A stretch of 5,698 nt of DNA from Clostridiales bacterium (GTDB taxonomy: Bacteria > Bacillota > Clostridia > Oscillospirales > Acutalibacteraceae). This document shows, piece after piece, positions 5,681 to 5,698 of this stretch. The position numbers were made by a program, and so were the translations under genes. The DNA is taken from the NCBI GenBank assembly GCA_012522615.1, contig JAAYKB010000112.1:1-5698 (forward strand). Reading direction: 5' to 3'. Positions within the stretch are counted from its first letter, which is position 1. Every line of letters starts with the position of its first letter. The notes under the pieces are model-generated. The model had not been told where the DNA came from. It did no database searches and was given only the letters and a program-made list of their open reading frames with translations.

Positions 5681-5698
5681 CATTATTAATAAAAAAAA

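Overview
The window looks like a chromosomal segment of a low-to-mid GC Firmicute, most probably an anaerobic Clostridia member of the Oscillospiraceae/Ruminococcaceae kind. This is inferred from a type III glutamine synthetase, an ANTAR-domain regulator with a degenerate receiver, a YhfW-like FAD/Rieske oxidoreductase, a short stand-alone CysG-N/Met8-like protein, strong TTGACA/TATAAT-type promoters with 17-bp spacers, and a tRNA-Ser with an encoded CCA. No transposase, integrase, CRISPR array or phage gene is visible.

Layout. Minus strand, left half: a 491-aa FAD-dependent oxidoreductase with a C-terminal Rieske [2Fe-2S] domain (22-1497) has its own promoter (1521-1549). It is separated by an intrinsic terminator (1568-1608) from the 696-aa type III glutamine synthetase glnN (1633-3723). 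glnN is preceded by a strong promoter (3823-3851) and a short leader holding an intrinsic terminator (3769-3805). Inside the leader, a small hairpin with the hexaloop AAAGGC (3795-3810) uses the same bases as the 5' arm of that terminator. A very AT-rich stretch (3852-3970, about 18% GC) separates the two divergent transcription units.

Plus strand, right half: a consensus-like promoter (3971-3999) drives a long leader of about 186 nt with a possible 28-codon upstream ORF and mutually exclusive pairings. It is followed by an ANTAR RNA-binding antiterminator (4192-4761, GTG start) with its own terminator (4799-4833). Next come a CysG-N-like protein of 161 aa (4958-5443) under an extended -10 promoter, and tRNA-Ser(GGA) (5540-5631) with its own promoter and a strong terminator.

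How it fits together. The central module is probably a nitrogen-control pair. The ANTAR protein is encoded divergently from glnN, and the glnN leader carries a terminator overlapped by a hairpin with the hexaloop signature (A at position 1, G at position 4) that ANTAR proteins recognise. The inference is that the ANTAR protein antiterminates glnN. The receiver lacks its phospho-acceptor Asp, so the input is probably not ordinary phosphorylation. Only one of the two hairpins expected in a canonical ANTAR target is convincing. The oxidoreductase, the CysG-like gene and the tRNA each look like independent transcription units.
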